Notes: generated by a model not told the origin, from the letters alone. A DNA stretch of 64,000 bases from Ancylobacter polymorphus (GCF_030813495.1 NZ_JAUSUI010000002.1:310001-374000); one strand, 5' to 3'; shown: positions 1 through 11,956, counted from the stretch's first letter. Translations and numbers: made by a program.

Positions 1-30
1 TGAAGCTGCCCGCCCGCTGACGGCGCCGTC

Positions 31-1161
31 TCAGGCGCGGGCGGCGATCCAGGCCGCGATGCGCGGCCACACCAGCCGGTGCGCCTGCCGTCCGGCGAGA
101 ATGGCGAGGTGCTGCAGCCCGACGCCGATCTCGGCCGGGTGCTCGACGATCTCGGTGCTGCCCGCCGCCATATGTGCGAAGAACGGCTCCACCGCCGCGC
201 GCGGGCCGATCTCGTCGCTCCGGCTCACCGCCGCCAGTGCCGGCAGGCGCAGCGTCTGCGGGCCGATAAGCCGGCCGCCGAGTTCCAGCCGCCCGGCGGT
301 GAAGCGGTCCTCGCGGTAGAGCCATTGCACCATTTCATGCACGAGCTTGCCGGACAGCGGCACCTCGTCGAGCGCCCAGCGGGTGATCCGCAGATGCAGG
401 GCGAGCGCGGCGGGATCGCCGAGGCTCAGCGCGCCGTCCAGCCAGCGGTGCCAGACAAAAGTGCCGGGCGCGAGCAGGGCGCAGGCCTGTCCCAGCTGCG
501 CGCCGGGCACAAGGCCGTCTTCCGGCGTGCGGTCTTCCCGCAAAGCCACCGCGTCGCGGAAGGCGCTGGAGCCGGGCGCGAAGCTCAGCGGCGCGGCGAG
601 CAGCACCAGCGCGCGGAAATGCGCCGGTTCCAGCGCCGCCGCCAGCGCCGCCAGCGTGCCGCCGAGCGAATGGCCGAGGACCACCGGCGTCCCCGCAACG
701 CGCGCCGTCACCGCTTCCGCCGCCGCGAGCACGGCGCGGGCATAGTCTTCCAGCCCGTGCGGCGCCCCGCCCGCCGCGGGCGGCCGCCATTCCACCAGAT
801 GCACGTCGAGCCCATGGGCGAGCCCGGTGCCGACAACGCTCACCTCCGGCGCGAGGTCCCAGACATAGGCGCGCTTGATCGGGGCGGGGACCATCAGCGC
901 CGGCGGGCCCTGGGGCGCGGTGCCGCCGATGTAGTGCCGCAGCCGCCAGAGCGGGGTCTCCGCCACGATCTCATAGGGGTGCTCGGCGAGGCCGTAGCCG
1001 AGCAGGTCGAGCGTGCGGGCCTGGGCCGCGCGCCAATTCTCCTGCGCCGCGCGCTGCGTCGCCCGGGCGAAGGCGAGAGGGTCGGGGAACGGCGCGTCGG
1101 GCAACAGGGCGTCCTCCATCACCGATGCCGGCACCGCCGACCGGTGGAGCCAGCCTAGCAC
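31..1161 (-). CDS. alpha/beta-fold hydrolase
   Basis: The protein has a serine-hydrolase nucleophile elbow, GHSLGG, at about residues 163-168 inside an alpha/beta-hydrolase core. The preceding PALMVPAPIKRAYVWDL stretch resembles the lid region of polyhydroxyalkanoate-synthase-like hydrolases. The first 60 residues are helical and charged, with no signal peptide, so a cytoplasmic location is expected. The frame opens at a GTG; an ATG 15 codons later (1116) is an equally plausible start, and neither has a strong ribosome site. It lies 27 bases behind the PfkB kinase gene on the same strand and may be co-transcribed with it. The substrate cannot be told from sequence. Confidence 0.8.
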   Translation of the reverse strand: MLGWLHRSAVPASVMEDALLPDAPFPDPLAFARATQRAAQENWRAAQARTLDLLGYGLAEHPYEIVAETPLWRLRHYIGGTAPQGPPALMVPAPIKRAYVWDLAPEVSVVGTGLAHGLDVHLVEWRPPAAGGAPHGLEDYARAVLAAAEAVTARVAGTPVVLGHSLGGTLAALAAALEPAHFRALVLLAAPLSFAPGSSAFRDAVALREDRTPEDGLVPGAQLGQACALLAPGTFVWHRWLDGALSLGDPAALALHLRITRWALDEVPLSGKLVHEMVQWLYREDRFTAGRLELGGRLIGPQTLRLPALAAVSRSDEIGPRAAVEPFFAHMAAGSTEIVEHPAEIGVGLQHLAILAGRQAHRLVWPRIAAWIAARA

Positions 1162-1188
1162 GGGAACGGCCGCTCGCCTTGATGCGGG

Positions 1189-2046
1189 TCAGTCGGTCGC
1201 GGCGAGCACCGTGGCCAGAGGCAGCGGCGGCGGGCGCTGGAAGCCGGGCGCGCCGGCCAAGACACGCCCGGCGATCTCAATGCCGCGCCGCGCTGCCGCC
1301 GCCGCCGGCGAACCGGCGAGCCAGCCATCGATGAAGCCGGCAGCGAAGGCGTCGCCCGCCCCGGTCGTCTCGGCGGGCGCGGCCAGCGCAGGCACCGGGA
1401 GCGCGGTGCGCCGCTCCGCCTCGCATAGCAGCACCGGCCCCGCGCCCTGCGTCACCACCAGCGAGCGCAGGTCGTCGCCGCCGATCGCCCGCGCCTCGCG
1501 AAAGGCATCCGCCCCGGTGAACAGCGCATGGTCGGCGCTGGAGGCGATGAGCACCTGTGCCGGCCGGCTTTCCGTGCGCTCCAGCGGCACCTGCGCCACC
1601 ACCGGCAGGCGTGCGGCCAGCGCCTCCAGCAGGCCGGGCGCGGCGCGGCGGAGATTGACATAGGCGATGTCGGCTTCAAGCGCGGGCAGGCTTGTGAGCC
1701 GGCGCGCCTCCGTGCCGGCCGGCGCGATGATGGTGCGTTCGCCCTCCGGCCCGATGAGAATATCGAGCGGGACGGTGGGCGCATCGGTCTCGCGCATCGC
1801 GCGCAGATCGAACCCCATCGCCTCAAGCTGGGTCCGGCAGGCGCGGCCGGCGGCGTCGGTGGAGAGCGGCGCCACCAGCGTCACGCGGTGGCCGAGCGCG
1901 CGCAATGCCGCGCCGGTGTTGAAGCCGCCGCCGCCGAGGCGCAGGCTCATCTCGCTCCGCGTCAGCCTTTCGCCGGCACGCAGCGGGGCGGTGAGGCGCC
2001 ACAGGCGATCGACATTGACGCTTCCGATCACCAGCACATGGGCCAT
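1189..2046 (-). CDS. PfkB-family carbohydrate kinase
   Basis: A sugar kinase of the ribokinase/PfkB fold, 285 residues. The N-terminus starts with the family's GSVNVD strand followed by a glycine-rich substrate loop (RLGGGGFNTGAAL). The C-terminal signature TTGAGDAFAAGF carries the catalytic Asp and anion-hole glycines. The start was placed at the ATG at 2046 because a GGAGGA ribosome site sits 4-6 bases upstream. The reading frame stays open much further upstream, but that extension is antisense to the next gene. The gene is divergent from the fumarylacetoacetase-family gene, sharing a 183-base spacer. The true substrate is not predictable from sequence; family members phosphorylate sugars or nucleosides with ATP. 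Confidence 0.9.
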   Translation of the reverse strand: MAHVLVIGSVNVDRLWRLTAPLRAGERLTRSEMSLRLGGGGFNTGAALRALGHRVTLVAPLSTDAAGRACRTQLEAMGFDLRAMRETDAPTVPLDILIGPEGERTIIAPAGTEARRLTSLPALEADIAYVNLRRAAPGLLEALAARLPVVAQVPLERTESRPAQVLIASSADHALFTGADAFREARAIGGDDLRSLVVTQGAGPVLLCEAERRTALPVPALAAPAETTGAGDAFAAGFIDGWLAGSPAAAAARRGIEIAGRVLAGAPGFQRPPPLPLATVLAATD

Positions 2047-2229
2047 GGGGTTCCTCCGGGGCGGCCCGCGCCCGCATGCCGCGCGGCGAGCGATAGGGGC
2101 GGGCGCGGGGTTTGACAAGCGTTCGCGGGCCGCCGCGCCGCCTCGACGCCGCCGCGCTTTGCCGCTACCTCTAGGAGGCGCCGAGGCTTTTGCTGGGCTG
2201 CTGGCGGCGGGCACAGGGAGACGGGACCG

Positions 2230-3075
2230 ATGAAGCTGGTGCGCTATGGCGAGAGCGGGCGCGAGCGCCCCGGCCTGATCGACGCGGACGGCGTGCTGCG
2301 CGATCTCTCGACGCTGGTGGCCGATATTGAGGGCAAGGTGCTGGTGCCGGAAAGCCTCGCCCGCCTGCGCGGCCTCGACACGTCGGAACTGCGCGTCGTC
2401 GAAGGCACGCCGCGCCTCGGCCCCTGCGTCGGCGCGGTCGGCAAATTCGTCTGCATCGGCCTCAATTACCTCGACCATGCCGAGGAGGCCGGCATGCCGA
2501 TCCCCGCCGAGCCGGTGATCTTCCTCAAGCCCACCAGCTGCATCGTCGGGCCGAACGACGCGGTGGAGATTCCGCGCGGCGCGACCAAGACCGATTGGGA
2601 GGTCGAGCTCGGCATCGTCATCGGCAAGCCGGCTAAATATGTAGCGGTCGAAGACGCCTATGACCATGTCGCCGGTTACTGCATCGTCAATGACGTGTCC
2701 GAGCGCTCCTTCCAGCTGGAGCGCGGCGGCACCTGGGACAAGGGCAAGGGCTGCGACACGTTCGGCCCCATCGGCCCCTGGCTGGTGACCGCGGACGAGA
2801 TTCCCGATCCGCAGGCGCTCGACATGTGGCTGGAGGTGGACGGGGTGCGCCGCCAGACCGGCTCCACCCGCACCATGATTTTCGACGTGCCGACGCTGGT
2901 GTCCTATGTCAGCCAGTTCATGAGCCTGCAGCCGGGCGACATCATCTCCACCGGCACGCCGCCGGGCGTCGGCCTCGGCATGAAGCCGCCGGTCTACCTC
3001 AGTCCCGGCCAGACGATGCACCTGTCCATCACCGGGCTCGGTGAGCAGCGCCAGACCACCGTCGCGGCGGGTTGA
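2230..3075 (+). CDS. fumarylacetoacetate hydrolase family protein
   Basis: A 281-residue member of the FAH superfamily, which includes ureidoglycolate lyases, acylpyruvases and 2-hydroxyhepta-2,4-dienedioate isomerases. The C-terminal catalytic domain holds the metal-binding acidic residues in the segments KTDWEVELGIVIGK and CIVNDVSER, and the STGTPPGVG loop near the end. The short N-terminal FAH_N-like domain (about residues 1-65) is present. Length and arrangement fit a single-chain hydrolase or lyase. A GGGAGACGGGACCG ribosome region precedes the ATG. Its neighbours are a sugar kinase (divergent) and a BON protein, so context does not identify the substrate. Confidence 0.9.
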   Translation: MKLVRYGESGRERPGLIDADGVLRDLSTLVADIEGKVLVPESLARLRGLDTSELRVVEGTPRLGPCVGAVGKFVCIGLNYLDHAEEAGMPIPAEPVIFLKPTSCIVGPNDAVEIPRGATKTDWEVELGIVIGKPAKYVAVEDAYDHVAGYCIVNDVSERSFQLERGGTWDKGKGCDTFGPIGPWLVTADEIPDPQALDMWLEVDGVRRQTGSTRTMIFDVPTLVSYVSQFMSLQPGDIISTGTPPGVGLGMKPPVYLSPGQTMHLSITGLGEQRQTTVAAG

Positions 3076-3170
3076 AGCCGGCCCGGTTGCGGCAGATCAA
3101 GGCGCCGCGCGCGCGCCTGTGCTGAGCTTCCGCCGTTCACGTCCGCCCGTGGTCGACGTGGGAGGGTGCC

Positions 3171-3413
3171 ATGCCGGAAGCCGAGCTTAACCGCCGCCTG
3201 CGCGACGCCGTGGAGCGCGTTTTGAGGGATGCCGAGGTGGAAGTGGGCATCTGCCGCGACAAGCGCATCATCACCCTGACCGGGCGCGTGCCGACGCGCG
3301 GCCTGCAGATCAGCATCGAGGATGCGGTCGGCCGCCTCGCCGGCGGGTTCACCATCGTCAACCAGGTGAAGGTCGAGCCGCCGCTCTATTGCCGGACGGT
3401 GCGGCTGCATTGA
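3171..3413 (+). CDS. small BON-domain protein
   Basis: An 80-residue protein made almost entirely of one BON domain: an amphipathic helix (LNRRLRDAVERVL), two strands (VEVGICRDKRIITLTGRV), and a second helix and strand ending NQVKVEPP. BON domains bind phospholipid or other hydrophobic surfaces and are usually found in periplasmic OsmY-like or membrane-linked proteins. No signal peptide is visible here, so this copy probably stays in the cytoplasm. A strong GGGAGGG ribosome site lies 4 bases before the ATG. It stands alone downstream of the FAH-family gene with a 95-base gap. Confidence 0.75.
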   Translation: MPEAELNRRLRDAVERVLRDAEVEVGICRDKRIITLTGRVPTRGLQISIEDAVGRLAGGFTIVNQVKVEPPLYCRTVRLH

Positions 3414-3459
3414 GCGCGGCGCCGATTGTCGCGCTCCCCTTGAAGCGTCGAGACGCTGA

Positions 3460-3630
3460 TCGACAGGCGGGCCGGGCAAGGCGACGCAGGCCATCTCCTT
3501 TTTTGTCGATCGCCGCGGATTCCGCTTTCTTGCCATCGGACAGGCGGCCGCCTTCTCCTTTATCCTGCTCACCGTCGTCACCATCCTGACGCTGGTCCCG
3601 TCGCGGACCATGAGGGACGTCCGAGCATGA
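3460..3630 (+). pseudogene. possible remnant of a small membrane-protein gene
   Basis: An open frame of 56 codons without any ATG, GTG or TTG before its last ten codons. It reads a hydrophobic segment, AFSFILLTVVTILTLVP, followed by SRT, and ends in a TGA that overlaps the dehydratase ATG as ATGA. The segment resembles the first membrane helix of VanZ-like proteins. It may be the 3' end of a gene that lost its 5' part, or chance. Apart from this, the 213-base spacer shows nothing else. Confidence 0.25.
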
Positions 3631-5933
3631 CCGATATGCCGCCGAAAGCCGAACCCCAAAGCTCCAATCGCTGGCGCCGCTTTGCCGAATGGGACGAACG
3701 CCCGCTGCGTTACGACCTGTTCGCGGCGGAAAACCCCGAGGCCGGCTTCTCCGTGTTCCGCAGCCCCTATGACCCCGCGCCCTCGCTCAGTGTCGAGGGC
3801 GGCCGGGTGACGGTGATGGACGGCAAGGCGGAAGCCGATTTCGACATTCTGGACGCCTTCATCGCCGCCCATCACATCGACCCCGCCATGGCCGAGACGG
3901 CGATGGCGATGGACCCGGGCGAGATCGCCCGCATGCTGGTGGACATCAATGTGCCGCGTCAGGAACTTGAGGCGCTGGCGCGGGGCCTGACCCCGGCGCG
4001 CCTTGCCGAGGTCGTGGGCCGGCTGTCCGCGCTTGAGATCGCCTTCGCCTATTCCAAGATGCGCCAGCGCCAGACCCCCGGCAATCAGGCCCATGTCACC
4101 AATGCCAAGGACGACCCGCTCCAGCTCGCCGCTGACGCCGCCGTCGCCGTGGCGCTGGGTTTCGACGAGATCGAGACCACGATGCGCGTCTCCTCCAACA
4201 GTTGGGCCAATGCGCTGGCCTGCACGGTGGGGGCGGCGGTCGGGCGCGGCGGCGTGCTGTTCCAGTGCTCCATCGAGGAAGCGGAGGAGTTGCAGATCGG
4301 CCTTGCCGGGCTCGCCTCCTATGCCGAGACGGTCTCGGTCTACGGCACCGAGCGCGCCTTCATCGACGGCGACGACACGCCGTGGTCCAAGGCGCTGCTC
4401 ACCGCCGCCTATGCCTCGCGCGGCATCAAGGCGCGCTGCACCTCCGGCGCGGCGGCGGAACTCTTGATGGGCTTTCACGAGCAGCGCTCGCTGCTTTATC
4501 TCGAAGCGCGCTGCCTGTGCCTGCAGCGGGCGATGGGCGTGCAGGGCACGCAGAATGGCGGCATCGACGGCGCCCCGCTCACCGCCTCCATGGCCGGGGG
4601 GGTGCGCGAACTGATGGCGGAAAACCTCATCGCCGTCTGGCTCGGGCTCGAATGCGCCTCCGGCAATGATTGCCGCACCAGCGAGTCGGAAATCCGCGTC
4701 GGCGCCAAGATCACGCCCTATCTGCTGGCCGGCTCCGACCTCATCTGTTCGGGCTTCGGTTCGATCAAGAAATACGACAATTCGTTCAACCCCTCGCTGT
4801 TCAATGGCGAGGAGATCGAGGACTATCTGCTGCTCCAGCGCGATTTCCAGACCGATGGCGGCCTCACCCCGGTGGAGGAGGACCAGGTGCTGGGCCTGCG
4901 CGTGCGGGCGGTGGAAGCGCTGGCGGCGGTCATGGACGAGCTCGGCCTCGGCACCGTGCCGCGGGCACGGATGATGTCCGTCGTGTTCGCCTCCGGCTCG
5001 GAGGAGACGCAGAGCTACAGCGCCGGCGAAGTGACGCCGATCAGCGCCGCCATCAAGGCGCGCGGCATCACCGCGCTCGATGTGGTGCGGGCGCTGGCGA
5101 GGCGCGGCTACACCGAGGAGGCGGAAAACCTGCTCCTCATGCTGCGCCAGCGCATTTCCGGCGACTATCTCCAGACCTCCGCCCTGGTGCGTGACGGGCG
5201 GGTGCTGAGCGCGATCAACGACCCCAATGACTATCGCGGCCCCGGCACCGGCTACCGCATGCCCGAGCCGCGCTGGCAGGCCGTGCAGGGCATCCGCAAC
5301 GTGCTCACCCGCGAGCGCGTGCTGGCGGCCGAGAATGTCGTCGCCGAGGCGGTGGGCGAGGCGGACTGGCTGGTGCCGGCCGGCGTCGCGGCGAAGGGCA
5401 GCGATCCGCATGAGGTGGTGATCGGCGTCAGCCCGGCCTTCGCCCGGCAACTGCACCAGACCACGGCCGGCCATGCGCTCTCCGACGTGGTGGCGGCGCT
5501 GGTCGGCGGCATCGAGGCGGGGGGCGGCACGGCGCGGGTGGTGCGGATGATGCACACCGCCGACACCTCCTTCCTCGGCCTCGCCGCCGCAAGACTGTCG
5601 GGTTCCGGCTTCGGCATCGGCATACAGGCCAAGGGCACGACCGTGCTGCACCAGGCCGACCGCATGCCACACATGAATCTCGAACTGTTTTCCAACGCCC
5701 CGCTGACCGGGTTGGAACATTACCGCGCGCTCGGCCGCAACGCCGCTCGCCACACCTTCGGCGAGGCGCCCGAGCCGGTGATGGTGCCCACCCATGGCGA
5801 GGCGCTCGGCGCGCGCTTCCATGTGCGGGTGGCGCTGCTCTACGCCATCGAGACCGGTCTCATCGATCTCACTGTCCACCCCATCGAACTCAACTACCGC
5901 CCCGCCCGGCCGGCGACGGAGGCTGCCCAATGA
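3627..5933 (+). CDS. B12-dependent diol/glycerol dehydratase, fused large and medium subunits
   Basis: Residues 1-555 match the large (alpha) subunit of adenosylcobalamin-dependent propanediol/glycerol dehydratase (PduC/DhaB type), and residues 590-768 match the medium (beta) subunit (PduD/DhaC). In the large part, the segments carrying active-site residues in characterised enzymes are kept: QAHVTN, GFDEIETT, LECASGND and ICSGF. The beta part keeps RLSGSGFGIGIQAKGTTV and NLELFSNAPL. The enzyme turns 1,2-diols or glycerol into aldehydes by a radical mechanism. Normally these are two genes; here a linker of roughly 35 residues joins them. The start is coupled to the preceding frame by ATGA and the stop overlaps the small-subunit start. 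No reactivating-factor genes (DdrA/PduG, DdrB/PduH) are seen in the window. Confidence 0.93.
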   Translation: MTDMPPKAEPQSSNRWRRFAEWDERPLRYDLFAAENPEAGFSVFRSPYDPAPSLSVEGGRVTVMDGKAEADFDILDAFIAAHHIDPAMAETAMAMDPGEIARMLVDINVPRQELEALARGLTPARLAEVVGRLSALEIAFAYSKMRQRQTPGNQAHVTNAKDDPLQLAADAAVAVALGFDEIETTMRVSSNSWANALACTVGAAVGRGGVLFQCSIEEAEELQIGLAGLASYAETVSVYGTERAFIDGDDTPWSKALLTAAYASRGIKARCTSGAAAELLMGFHEQRSLLYLEARCLCLQRAMGVQGTQNGGIDGAPLTASMAGGVRELMAENLIAVWLGLECASGNDCRTSESEIRVGAKITPYLLAGSDLICSGFGSIKKYDNSFNPSLFNGEEIEDYLLLQRDFQTDGGLTPVEEDQVLGLRVRAVEALAAVMDELGLGTVPRARMMSVVFASGSEETQSYSAGEVTPISAAIKARGITALDVVRALARRGYTEEAENLLLMLRQRISGDYLQTSALVRDGRVLSAINDPNDYRGPGTGYRMPEPRWQAVQGIRNVLTRERVLAAENVVAEAVGEADWLVPAGVAAKGSDPHEVVIGVSPAFARQLHQTTAGHALSDVVAALVGGIEAGGGTARVVRMMHTADTSFLGLAAARLSGSGFGIGIQAKGTTVLHQADRMPHMNLELFSNAPLTGLEHYRALGRNAARHTFGEAPEPVMVPTHGEALGARFHVRVALLYAIETGLIDLTVHPIELNYRPARPATEAAQ

Positions 5934-6361
5934 GCGCGAAACCCTTGAGCGATCTCGACCTCTACCCCGTCGCCGAAAAGGCCCCGGAGCGGGTGACGAC
6001 GCCCACCGGCAAGCCGCTTTCCGCCCTGACATTAGAGGCCGTGCTTGCCGGCGAGGTCGGCAATGAGGACATCGCCATCACCCCGGAGGCCTTGATATTA
6101 CAGGCGAATATCGCCCGCGCCGCCGGCCGGGCGACGCTGGCGGCCAATTTCGAGCGCGCCGCCGATCTGGTGCGCGTGCCGCAGGACCTCATCCTCGATA
6201 CCTATGAGCTGCTGCGCCCCGGCCGCGCCGAAAACGTGCAGCAGCTGCTCGACCGGGCGGCGCTGCTGCGCCGCGACTACGGCGCCGAGCGAGTGGCCGC
6301 CCTCATCGAGGAAGCCGCCGCCGTTTATGCCAGGCGCGGCCTCTTCGTGAAGAGATACTGA
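5930..6361 (+). CDS. diol/glycerol dehydratase small subunit
   Basis: A 143-residue match to the gamma subunit (PduE/DhaE type). The order of elements fits the family: YPVAEKAPERVTTPTGKPLSALTLEAVL, then ITPEALILQANIARAAGR, then NFERAADLVRVPQDLILDTYELLRPGRA, and a C-terminal helix. The start overlaps the stop of the fused alpha-beta gene by ATGA, so the three chains are probably made in step to form the B12 holoenzyme. It is slightly shorter than PduE because it lacks that protein's N-terminal targeting extension, and no microcompartment shell genes are present. A soluble, non-encapsulated enzyme is therefore likely. The gene converges on glpK with a 27-base gap. Confidence 0.93.
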   Translation: MSAKPLSDLDLYPVAEKAPERVTTPTGKPLSALTLEAVLAGEVGNEDIAITPEALILQANIARAAGRATLAANFERAADLVRVPQDLILDTYELLRPGRAENVQQLLDRAALLRRDYGAERVAALIEEAAAVYARRGLFVKRY

Positions 6362-6388
6362 GCCGTTTCAAAGGCTTGGCAGTAGCTT

Positions 6389-7891
6389 TCAGGGCAAGGT
6401 GAGACGGCGCACGGCGTCGCGCCAGCCGGCGAGCTTGGCCTCACGCGTCTCGGCCGGCATGACCGGATCGAAGCGGTGGTCGAGCCGCCAGGAATCGGCG
6501 AAGCGCCCCGGTGCCGGCATGATCCCGGCCTGGTGCCCGGCGAGATAGGCGGCGCCGAGCGCCGTGGTCTCGCGAATCACCGGCCGGTCAACCGGCGCGG
6601 CGAGCAGGTCGGCGAGGCGCTGCATGGCGAAGTTGGAGGCAACCATGCCGCCATCGACACGCAACACCGGCGTGCGGTGGCCACTGGCCCCCGAGCGCGC
6701 CCAGTCGGCATTCATCGCGGCGATGAGATCGGCCGTCTGGTAACAGACGCTCTCCAGCGCCGCGAGGCAGAATTCGGCGGGCCCGGAATTGCGGGTGAGG
6801 CCGAACATCGCGCCGCGCACATCGGGGTTCCAATGCGGCGCGCCGAGGCCGACAAAGGCCGGCACGAGATAGACCTGCTGGGCCGGATCGGCGGCTTCCG
6901 CCAGCGCTTCGCTCTCGGCCGAGTTCTTGATGATGCCGAGCCCGTCGCGCAGCCACTGTACCGCCGCGCCGGCGACGAAGATCGAGCCTTCGAGCGCATA
7001 GGTCCGCTTGCCACCGAGCTGATAGGCGATGGTGGTGAGCAGCCGGTTCTCTGAGACAACGGCGGTCGCCCCGGTATTGAGCAGGGCGAAGCAGCCTGTG
7101 CCGTAGGTCGATTTGATCATGCCCGGCTGGAAGCAGGCCTGGCCGACGGTGGCCGCCTGCTGGTCGCCGGCGATGCCGCCAATGGCGATGGCGCCGCCGA
7201 GCAGGCGAGGGGCCGTGGTGCCGAAATCGGCGGCACAGTCCTTCACCTCCGGCAACATGGAGCGCGGCACGCGCAGAAGCGCCAGCAGGTCGTCGTCCCA
7301 GGCGCCGGTGTGGATGTTGAACAGCAGGGTGCGGGCGGCGTTGGTGGCGTCGGTGGCATGCACCGCACCGTCCGTGAGCTTCCACAGCAGCCAGCTGTCC
7401 ACCGTTCCGAAGGCAAGCTCGCCGCGCTCGGCGCGGGCGCGCGCGCCCGGCACATGGTCGAGAATCCAGCCGATCTTGGTGCCGGAGAAATAGGGATCGA
7501 GGATCAGCCCGGTACGCTCCCGCACCAAGGCCTCATGCCCTTCCGCCTTCAGTTTCGCGCACAGTTCGGCGGTGCGGCGGTCCTGCCAGACGATGGCGCG
7601 GTGGATGGCCGCGCCGGTCTTGCGATCCCACACCACGGTGGTTTCGCGCTGATTGGTGATGCCGATGGCGGCGATGTCGGCGGCGGTGAGGCCAGCCTGT
7701 TCCATCACCGCGCGGCAGGTGGCGAGCGTCGTCTGCCACAGGTCTTCCGCCTCATGCTCGACCCAGCCGGAAGCGGGGAAATGCTGCGGAAATTCCTGCT
7801 GCGCCTGTGCCGCTATCGAGGTGTCGGGCCGGAACAGGATGGCGCGGGAGGACGTCGTCCCCTGGTCGATGGCGAGAAGATGGGTGGTCAC
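6389..7891 (-). CDS. glpK: glycerol kinase
   Basis: A 500-residue FGGY-family kinase that phosphorylates glycerol to glycerol 3-phosphate with ATP. The N-terminal phosphate loop [14 protein letters not shown], the [10 protein letters not shown] segment, the [13 protein letters not shown] segment and the C-terminal [13 protein letters not shown] and [10 protein letters not shown] motifs all match glycerol kinases. The start is a GTG with GGAG six bases upstream. It is the last gene of the minus-strand glycerol operon, separated from glpV by 199 bases that hold two strong hairpins, so its expression is probably lower than that of glpV. Its product feeds GlpD, encoded at the head of the operon. 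Confidence 0.97.
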   Translation of the reverse strand: MTTHLLAIDQGTTSSRAILFRPDTSIAAQAQQEFPQHFPASGWVEHEAEDLWQTTLATCRAVMEQAGLTAADIAAIGITNQRETTVVWDRKTGAAIHRAIVWQDRRTAELCAKLKAEGHEALVRERTGLILDPYFSGTKIGWILDHVPGARARAERGELAFGTVDSWLLWKLTDGAVHATDATNAARTLLFNIHTGAWDDDLLALLRVPRSMLPEVKDCAADFGTTAPRLLGGAIAIGGIAGDQQAATVGQACFQPGMIKSTYGTGCFALLNTGATAVVSENRLLTTIAYQLGGKRTYALEGSIFVAGAAVQWLRDGLGIIKNSAESEALAEAADPAQQVYLVPAFVGLGAPHWNPDVRGAMFGLTRNSGPAEFCLAALESVCYQTADLIAAMNADWARSGASGHRTPVLRVDGGMVASNFAMQRLADLLAAPVDRPVIRETTALGAAYLAGHQAGIMPAPGRFADSWRLDHRFDPVMPAETREAKLAGWRDAVRRLTLP

Positions 7892-8008
7892 GAGGCGCTC
7901 CGCGAAAAGGCGTCATCCCGGCGAGGGCGGCGCGTGCAAAGTGCCACCTGTTCGGGACGTGGTCTATGTCGGGCGGCATGCCGTGCATGACGGCACGGGA
8001 CGAGACAA

Positions 8009-8037
8009 CGTCCCGGACGGCGGGGGCGTCCGGGACG
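8009..8037. repeat. perfect 11-bp inverted repeat between glpV and glpK
   Basis: The arms CGTCCCGGACG (8009-8019) and CGTCCGGGACG (8027-8037) form a perfect 11-bp hairpin with a 7-base loop. No run of T follows on the minus strand, so it is more likely an mRNA-stabilising or processing hairpin than a full terminator. Confidence 0.7.
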
Positions 8038-8042
8038 CAGAA

Positions 8043-8070
8043 GCCGGGGCGCCCTTTTGGGCGCTCCGGC
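8043..8070. repeat. 12-bp hairpin directly downstream of glpV
   Basis: The arms GCCGGGGCGCCC (8043-8054) and GGGCGCTCCGGC (8059-8070) pair over 12 positions with one G-T, around a TTTT loop. It lies 20 bases past the glpV stop. Together with the repeat at 8009-8037 it could protect the upstream mRNA and reduce read-through into glpK. Confidence 0.7.
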
Positions 8071-8090
8071 ATTGGATCAGTGGACCCGCG

Positions 8091-9848
<1,758 letters not shown>

Positions 9849-9906
9849 GGGTCTTTCCTCCCGTTCATTCCCAGAAATCACGCGGCTTTCTGCCGCTTAG
9901 GCGACT

Positions 9907-10224
9907 TCACACGAGGCGGAACACCGCCAGCGCGTAGACAAGGCAGAGCGCGAGCGCCCAGCCGAGATTGGGTCCCACCAGGGCGAGCCAGGCGAGGTTG
10001 ATAAAGGCGCTGCCGAGCAGCGTGATGAACAGCCGGTCGCCGCGCGTGGTCGGAATGCCGAGCACGCCGACACGCGCGCGCTCCGGCCGCCACAGGGCGA
10101 GAACGGTGAAGACGGCAAGCAGGGCGGCGATGGTGGCGAAGAAGGCCGCCGTAGGCCAGGTCCACGCCATCCAGGCCGTGTTCTCGGCGAGCCGTTCCAT
10201 GAAGGGCGACGAAGCGTTTTCCAT
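9907..10224 (-). CDS. small membrane protein of the glycerol ABC operon (DUF2160-like)
   Basis: A 105-residue protein with three likely membrane segments, roughly residues 20-42 (TAAFFATIAALLAVFTVLAL), 65-85 (LFITLLGSAFINLAWLALV) and 87-103. It lies 11 bases after glpQ, on the same strand and before glpV, exactly where rhizobial glycerol operons carry a DUF2160-type gene. Its role is unknown; a permease-associated accessory subunit is a reasonable inference. The ATG at 10224 was chosen because the long upstream extension of this frame is antisense to, or overlaps, glpQ. Internal ATGs nearby cannot be excluded as the start. Confidence 0.8.
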   Translation of the reverse strand: MENASSPFMERLAENTAWMAWTWPTAAFFATIAALLAVFTVLALWRPERARVGVLGIPTTRGDRLFITLLGSAFINLAWLALVGPNLGWALALCLVYALAVFRLV

Positions 10225-10235
10225 GCCGTCCTTCC

Positions 10236-11053
10236 TCACACCCGCCCGAGGGCGAAGCCCTTGGCGATGTAGTTGCGCACGAACCAGATGACGAGCGCGC
10301 CGGGGATGATGGTGAGCACGCCGGCGGCGGCGAGCAGGCCCCAATCCATGCCGGCGGCCGAGACGGTGCGGGTCATCGTCACCGCGATCGGCTTGGCGTT
10401 GGTGGCGGTCAGCGTGCGCGCCAGCAGCAGTTCTACCCAGGAGAACATGAAGCAGAAGAAGGCTGCGACGCCGATGCCGCTCGCGATCAGGGGCATGAAG
10501 ATCTTCACGAAGAAGCGCGGGAAGGAATAGCCGTCGATGGCCGCCGTCTCGTCGATCTCGCGCGGCACGCCGGACATGAAGCCTTCGAGAATCCACACGG
10601 CGAGCGGCACATTGAACAGGCAGTGCGCCAGCGCCACGGCCCAGGGCGTGTCGAACAGGCCGATGGCCGAATAGAGATTGAAGAAGGGCAGAGCGAACAC
10701 GGCCGGCGGGGCCATGCGGTTTGACAGCAGCCAGAAGAAAAGGTGCTTCTCGCCGACGAAGCTGTAGCGCGAGAAGGCATAGGCCGCCGGCAGCGCCAGC
10801 GTGATCGAGATCACGGTATTCAGCGCCACATAGGTCAGCGAATTGATGTAGCCGGAGTACCAGCTCGAGTCGGTGAAGATCTTGATATAGTGCTCGAACG
10901 TGATCTCGTTCGGCCACAGTGTGACGCCGGAATTGATCTCGAAATTCGTCTTCAGGCTCATATTCACGAGCCAGTAGATCGGCAGGATCAGGAAGGCGAG
11001 ATACAGCACCATGACAAGGGTGCCGCCGCGCGAGGAGGCGTGGGACGAGGCGC

Positions 11054-11057
<4 letters not shown>
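10236..11057 (-). CDS. glpQ: glycerol ABC transporter permease
   Basis: A 273-residue inner-membrane permease of the carbohydrate uptake CUT1 class with about six membrane helices. The EAA loop that contacts the ATPases is present as DETAAIDGYSFPRFFVKIFMPL. The ATG at 11057 overlaps the glpP stop as ATGA, which fixes the start; the longer frame upstream runs antisense through glpP. It pairs with GlpP to form the channel of the glycerol importer. Confidence 0.93.

Positions 11058-11955
<898 letters not shown>

Positions 11956-11956
<1 letters not shown>

Noticed and set aside
2994-6032. 1012-codon minus-strand open frame
   Set aside because: It is antisense to the dehydratase and FAH-family genes, is rich in Arg, His, Gly and Ala, and shows no domain. 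High GC produces long shadow frames.
8009-8070. Rho-independent terminator of the glycerol operon
   Set aside because: Both hairpins are strong but neither is followed by a T-run on the minus strand, and glpK lies downstream in the same direction.
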